This document shows positions 24,009 to 24,629 of a DNA stretch of 24,629 nucleotides, in pieces. The DNA is taken from contig SMOI01000043.1 of the NCBI GenBank assembly GCA_008000375.1, positions 72,130-96,758 on the forward strand, in the 5' to 3' direction. The position numbers and the translations under genes were made by a program. This stretch comes from Poteriospumella lacustris. Taxonomy: Eukaryota; Sar; Chrysophyceae; Chromulinales; Dinobryaceae. The notes beneath the pieces were generated by a model, which ran no database searches, was not told the DNA's origin, and was given only the letters and a program-made list of their open reading frames with translations. Position 1 is the first letter of the stretch, and every line of letters starts with the position of its first letter.

Positions 24009-24241
24009 CCATGTGCGCTGTATAGCTGTTCTCCCATAAACATAAACTGGATTACATGGCGGGTGCACCCATATACACTGTAGATGTAATACAACCCATA
24101 GCGCCTTCACATATGTCAACAAGACAGCGCCACAAGTCCATCGGCAACAGACACTGTACCTAACGGAATGAAGAAGCCTTCTGCCCGCAATCTAAGCACA
24201 GTAACGGGGGAGGGGTGCTTTCGCTCTTCTTCGCATTCTTC
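24009..24241. other. Short intergenic stretch, 3' flank of the last module
   Basis: Duplicate of about 17,870-18,085. It ends in CTTCTTCGCATTCTTCTTCTTACAGAG, a pyrimidine-rich run shared with copy A. No gene is seen. Confidence 0.45.
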
Positions 24242-24244
24242 TTC

Positions 24245-24629
24245 TTACAGAGACCCATGAATCAACCGCAGGGCGGTACGCAGACCCACCGGTAAGGTGT
24301 CGCTATGTGTCTCCAACAGGCAGTGCAGCTCATAGGCCGACAGTGCCTGCCAAACAGCCAACGACGACACTGCTTCCTCGTGCAATATTTGTAGGGCCGC
24401 GTCTACACGGGGAGTGGCGATGCCGTGGGCTTGTAAGGCACGTTGTAGATAGGTACCAACCTCAACACGGGCAGCTTCCGTTCGCAAGATATCATCATTC
24501 GCCGGTAGAGGCGGATTCTCTATGCCACTGCCACTGCCACTGCCACTGCCACTGCCACTGCCACTGCCACTGCCACTGCCACTGCCACTGCCACTGCCAC
24601 TGCCACTGCCACTGCCACTGCCACTGCCA
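24245..24629 (-). CDS. Partial DUSP-family gene: Gly-Ser repeat plus SAM-like C-terminus, 5' end outside the window
   Basis: The minus frame is open from the window edge to the stop at 24,245-24,247. It begins in (GS)n, passes through GIENPPLPANDDILRTEAARVEVG and ends with the SAM-like module (YLQRALQAHGIATPRVDAAL, LSAYELHCLLETHSDTL, GLRTALRLIHG). The same order (CSGSNIGVKTPPV... then module) occurs at residues 388-480 of the gene at 18800, so this is the 3' end of a paralog. The short SGS there has become a long Gly-Ser linker here. Unlike the other two modules it has no inactivating lesion. Whether DUSP and UBL domains precede it cannot be seen. Confidence 0.65.
   Translation of the reverse strand, partial: GSGSGSGSGSGSGSGSGSGSGSGSGSGSGSGSGSGIENPPLPANDDILRTEAARVEVGTYLQRALQAHGIATPRVDAALQILHEEAVSSLAVWQALSAYELHCLLETHSDTLPVGLRTALRLIHGSL
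24523..24629 (+). repeat. (TGCCAC)n microsatellite, about 18 units, reaching the window edge
   Basis: Uninterrupted TGCCAC units on the plus strand (GTGGCA on the minus strand) continue to the last base. They lie in the reading frame of the partial DUSP-family gene, giving alternating Gly and Ser. True length is unknown because the array is cut by the window end. Confidence 0.97.

Larger units (their letters stand above)
21253..24520. repeat. Segmental duplication, copy B (pairs with 14956-18395)
   Basis: Landmark order is as in copy A. Long stretches are nearly identical, for example 21,290-21,410 with 14,988-15,110 and 23,160-23,340 with 16,980-17,160. Coding parts differ more, and each copy has its own gene-inactivating lesion (TGA in A, ~20-bp deletion in B). 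Its left edge at about 21,245 interrupts a SAM-like module. Confidence 0.8.

Noticed and set aside
24523-24629. TGCCAC array as a telomere or centromeric satellite
   Set aside because: It is in frame with a recognisable coding module and its position matches an SGS motif in the paralog.
1-24629. Viral, transposase or reverse-transcriptase genes and tRNA genes
   Set aside because: I read both strands for such motifs and structures and found none that I could support.

Overview
The window looks like a gene-family-rich stretch of the nuclear genome of a single-celled eukaryote. Two genes are interrupted by short AT-rich GT..AG introns (81, 87 and 64 bp) whose removal restores coherent proteins. 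Gene density is low, pseudogenes are many, and the families present (DUF285/BspA-type 25-residue repeats, a Crinkler/RHS-type P-loop protein, a DUSP-UBL protein) are typical of protists such as stramenopiles, chytrids and some algae. I cannot name the species. I see no tRNA, rRNA, transposase, reverse transcriptase or CRISPR array.

Bases 1-5840: plus-strand tandem paralogs built of 75-bp/25-aa DUF285 repeats (FNQPLxTWDVxxVTxMxxMF) behind a conserved ~60-residue N-terminal domain (LDLCLYRAV...LPFGVRQLIKD...DNQTLR.AV.LW..DRA.A...YGEINDWDVS). Two copies are full length (560-1840 and 4530-5834), one is short (3222-3950), and one is a leader-only stub (2424-2597). Bases 5845-8600: a visibly GC-richer insert carrying a three-exon minus-strand Crinkler/RHS-type NTPase gene (6451-8520) and a short unclassified ORF. 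Bases 8600-15000: five further repeat copies, each broken differently: a nonsense codon at 9323, a truncation at 11278, a double deletion at 11337-11567, a nonsense codon at 12391, and a 77-bp deletion at 14010. Bases 15000-24629: a segmental duplication of about 3.3 kb (roughly 14,950-18,400 and 21,250-24,520). Each copy holds one damaged repeat gene, a second promoter-like block with a solo repeat relic, and a minus-strand 3' module of a DUSP-family gene. Between the two copies lies what looks like the only complete DUSP gene (two exons, 485 aa): DUSP, ubiquitin-like, Tudor-like and SAM-like parts with no peptidase domain. At the right edge another copy of that gene runs off the window through a coding Gly-Ser hexanucleotide expansion.

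The repeat genes fall into two C-terminal types. Type A ends in a short FQQSMPVQH-like tail (560, 4530 and 8939 copies). Type B ends in a longer tail (MAPLAVKAK...; 12142 and 13819 copies, decayed in others). Copies share upstream and downstream blocks, so the unit of duplication was a whole gene with its flanks. The overall picture is a rapidly turning-over array in which duplication, gene conversion and microhomology deletion generate and destroy repeat proteins, interleaved with Crinkler-type and ubiquitin-system-derived genes. No signal peptide or membrane segment is visible in the repeat proteins, so an intracellular role is as plausible as the surface role known for bacterial relatives. 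Function is otherwise unknown.
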